DNA from: an uncultured Bacilli bacterium
GTDB taxonomy: Bacteria > Bacillota_I > Bacilli_A > RF39 > UBA660
Reading direction: 5' to 3'
Length of the DNA stretch: 5,097 nt
Assembly (NCBI GenBank): GCA_934132925.1
Contig: CAKPAL010000051.1
Location: forward strand, 1-5,097
Under the pieces are notes generated by a model. The model had not been told where the DNA came from. It saw only the letters and a list, made by a program, of their open reading frames with translations, and did not search any database. The position numbers were made by a program, and so were the translations under genes. This document shows positions 4,450-5,097 of this stretch, piece by piece; the stretch's first letter is position 1, and each line of letters opens with the position of its first letter.

Positions 4450-5097
4450 CTTATCTTTCATTTTAACAATCATATATACAGGTATAATCCCCATAAAACT
4501 AATAATAATCTTAATTAAATATCTAATAACTATCATTCCAAATATTAAAGTAAAATCAAGTTTACCTAAATAAGCAATAATAACAAAGATAATACTCTCT
4601 AACATCTGAATAATAAGACTACTACCAACATTACTAAACCATAACATATTCTTACTTCTTCTAATATAATAATAAATATAACTATTACACCACAATATCA
4701 AAGTAGTAAATAAACCACCAATAAGAATTCTAATATTACCACTACCATAGCCAAATAAACCATTAAAAGCCTCATTACTAATAAGATTATAACTACTATC
4801 TCCTATAATAGAAAGAATAGAAATAATAACTATTGTAGCCATATAAGAAACACTAACCGTAGCCATAATTCTCTTAACTTCATCTATACCAAATCTTTGA
4901 ATAATAATGTTGTTGCAGATAAATAAACCCATAACAATAGGAATACCTAAATTAACCTGAAAAGAAAATAAATCAATAACCTTAAACATAACAACACTAA
5001 GTATACTACTCATTAAAACCATATATAAATATAATCCTGTCTTTTTTCCTACCTTATAAAAACAAATCATTAAAAAGAAAGTAAATATAATTTCTAA
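4447..5097 (-). CDS. Divergent VUT/YhhQ-family (queuosine precursor transporter-like) membrane protein, 5' end missing
   Basis: The frame stays open through the right edge, so the true start is outside the window. The ATG at 5070 has no ribosome binding site and falls inside the first membrane segment. The 216 visible residues form about six or seven membrane helices (near 1-14, 22-42, 49-67, 78-98, 122-145, 160-178, 183-210). The pattern VGKKTGLYLY, then FKVIDLF, a Gly after NL, RFGIDEVKRI, NIRILIG, LWFSNVGSSLIIQ and YLIKIII resembles the VUT_1 family (PF02592; YhhQ/YpdP type), whose studied members import queuosine precursors such as preQ0. Several family positions differ: where I recall a conserved Asp and Glu in the D-I-x-x-E-x-Y/F-G motif there are Asn63 and Gln67, and a later membrane Asp seems replaced near Asn138. 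The substrate may therefore differ. It is the first visible gene of an operon with the S24 regulator, five bases apart. Confidence 0.7.
   Translation of the reverse strand, partial: LEIIFTFFLMICFYKVGKKTGLYLYMVLMSSILSVVMFKVIDLFSFQVNLGIPIVMGLFICNNIIIQRFGIDEVKRIMATVSVSYMATIVIISILSIIGDSSYNLISNEAFNGLFGYGSGNIRILIGGLFTTLILWCNSYIYYYIRRSKNMLWFSNVGSSLIIQMLESIIFVIIAYLGKLDFTLIFGMIVIRYLIKIIISFMGIIPVYMIVKMKDK

Noticed and set aside
5068..5070. ATG at 5070 as the start of the VUT-like protein
   Set aside because: There is no ribosome binding site before it, the frame remains open to the window edge, and the codons upstream encode the hydrophobic beginning of the first membrane helix.
3773..5097. Prophage immunity region, suggested by the CI-like regulator
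   Set aside because: No integrase, divergent cro-like gene, attachment repeat or phage structural gene is visible, and the neighbour is a transporter-like membrane protein. A phage origin cannot be excluded from this window but is not supported.

Overview
The window is AT-rich DNA (by eye roughly one third G+C) from an endospore-forming, low-G+C Firmicute (Bacilli/Clostridia-type). The strongest evidence is a full-length SpoIVA gene followed, after one interposed gene, by an HU gene. From memory of Bacillus subtilis, spoIVA and hbs (HU) are neighbours there, so this looks like a variant of an old chromosomal arrangement rather than an accessory island. I see no tRNA, rRNA, CRISPR array, insertion sequence or phage structural gene. 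The standard bacterial code fits all frames. The stops used are five TAA and one TAG.

Layout: (1) 1-510 (+), the 3' part of a class I glutamine-amidotransferase-fold hydrolase of the peptidase C26 type, cut by the left edge and ending in a weak terminator. (2) 583-2052 (+), spoIVA, behind a good match to a mother-cell sigma-E promoter. (3) 2072-3214 (-), an AI-2E/PerM-family multi-pass membrane protein, convergent with spoIVA, sharing a bidirectional terminator with it and driven by a clear vegetative promoter. (4) 3215-3444, a 230-base divergent intergenic region with the promoter of gene 3, a less certain promoter for HU, and several inverted and direct repeats. (5) 3445-3717 (+), HU, with a strong terminator. 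(6) 3773-4441 (-), an XRE helix-turn-helix regulator with an S24/LexA-like C-terminal domain. (7) 4447-5097 (-), a VUT/YhhQ-like membrane protein that runs off the right edge. Genes 7 and 6 form a tight operon in the order membrane protein then regulator, with the ribosome binding site of gene 6 overlapping the stop of gene 7.

spoIVA and HU belong to spore-coat assembly and nucleoid organisation. The AI-2E-family gene and the VUT-S24 pair have no obvious functional link to them. The most notable points are the S24 regulator, which has Arg where the catalytic Lys of the LexA Ser/Lys dyad should be and no visible Ala-Gly or Cys-Gly cleavage site, and the VUT-like protein coupled to it, in which remembered family acidic positions appear as Asn and Gln. 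A divergent transporter paired with a probably non-cleaving repressor-like sensor is the best candidate here for something not described before, but this is inference. The rest is ordinary chromosomal content.
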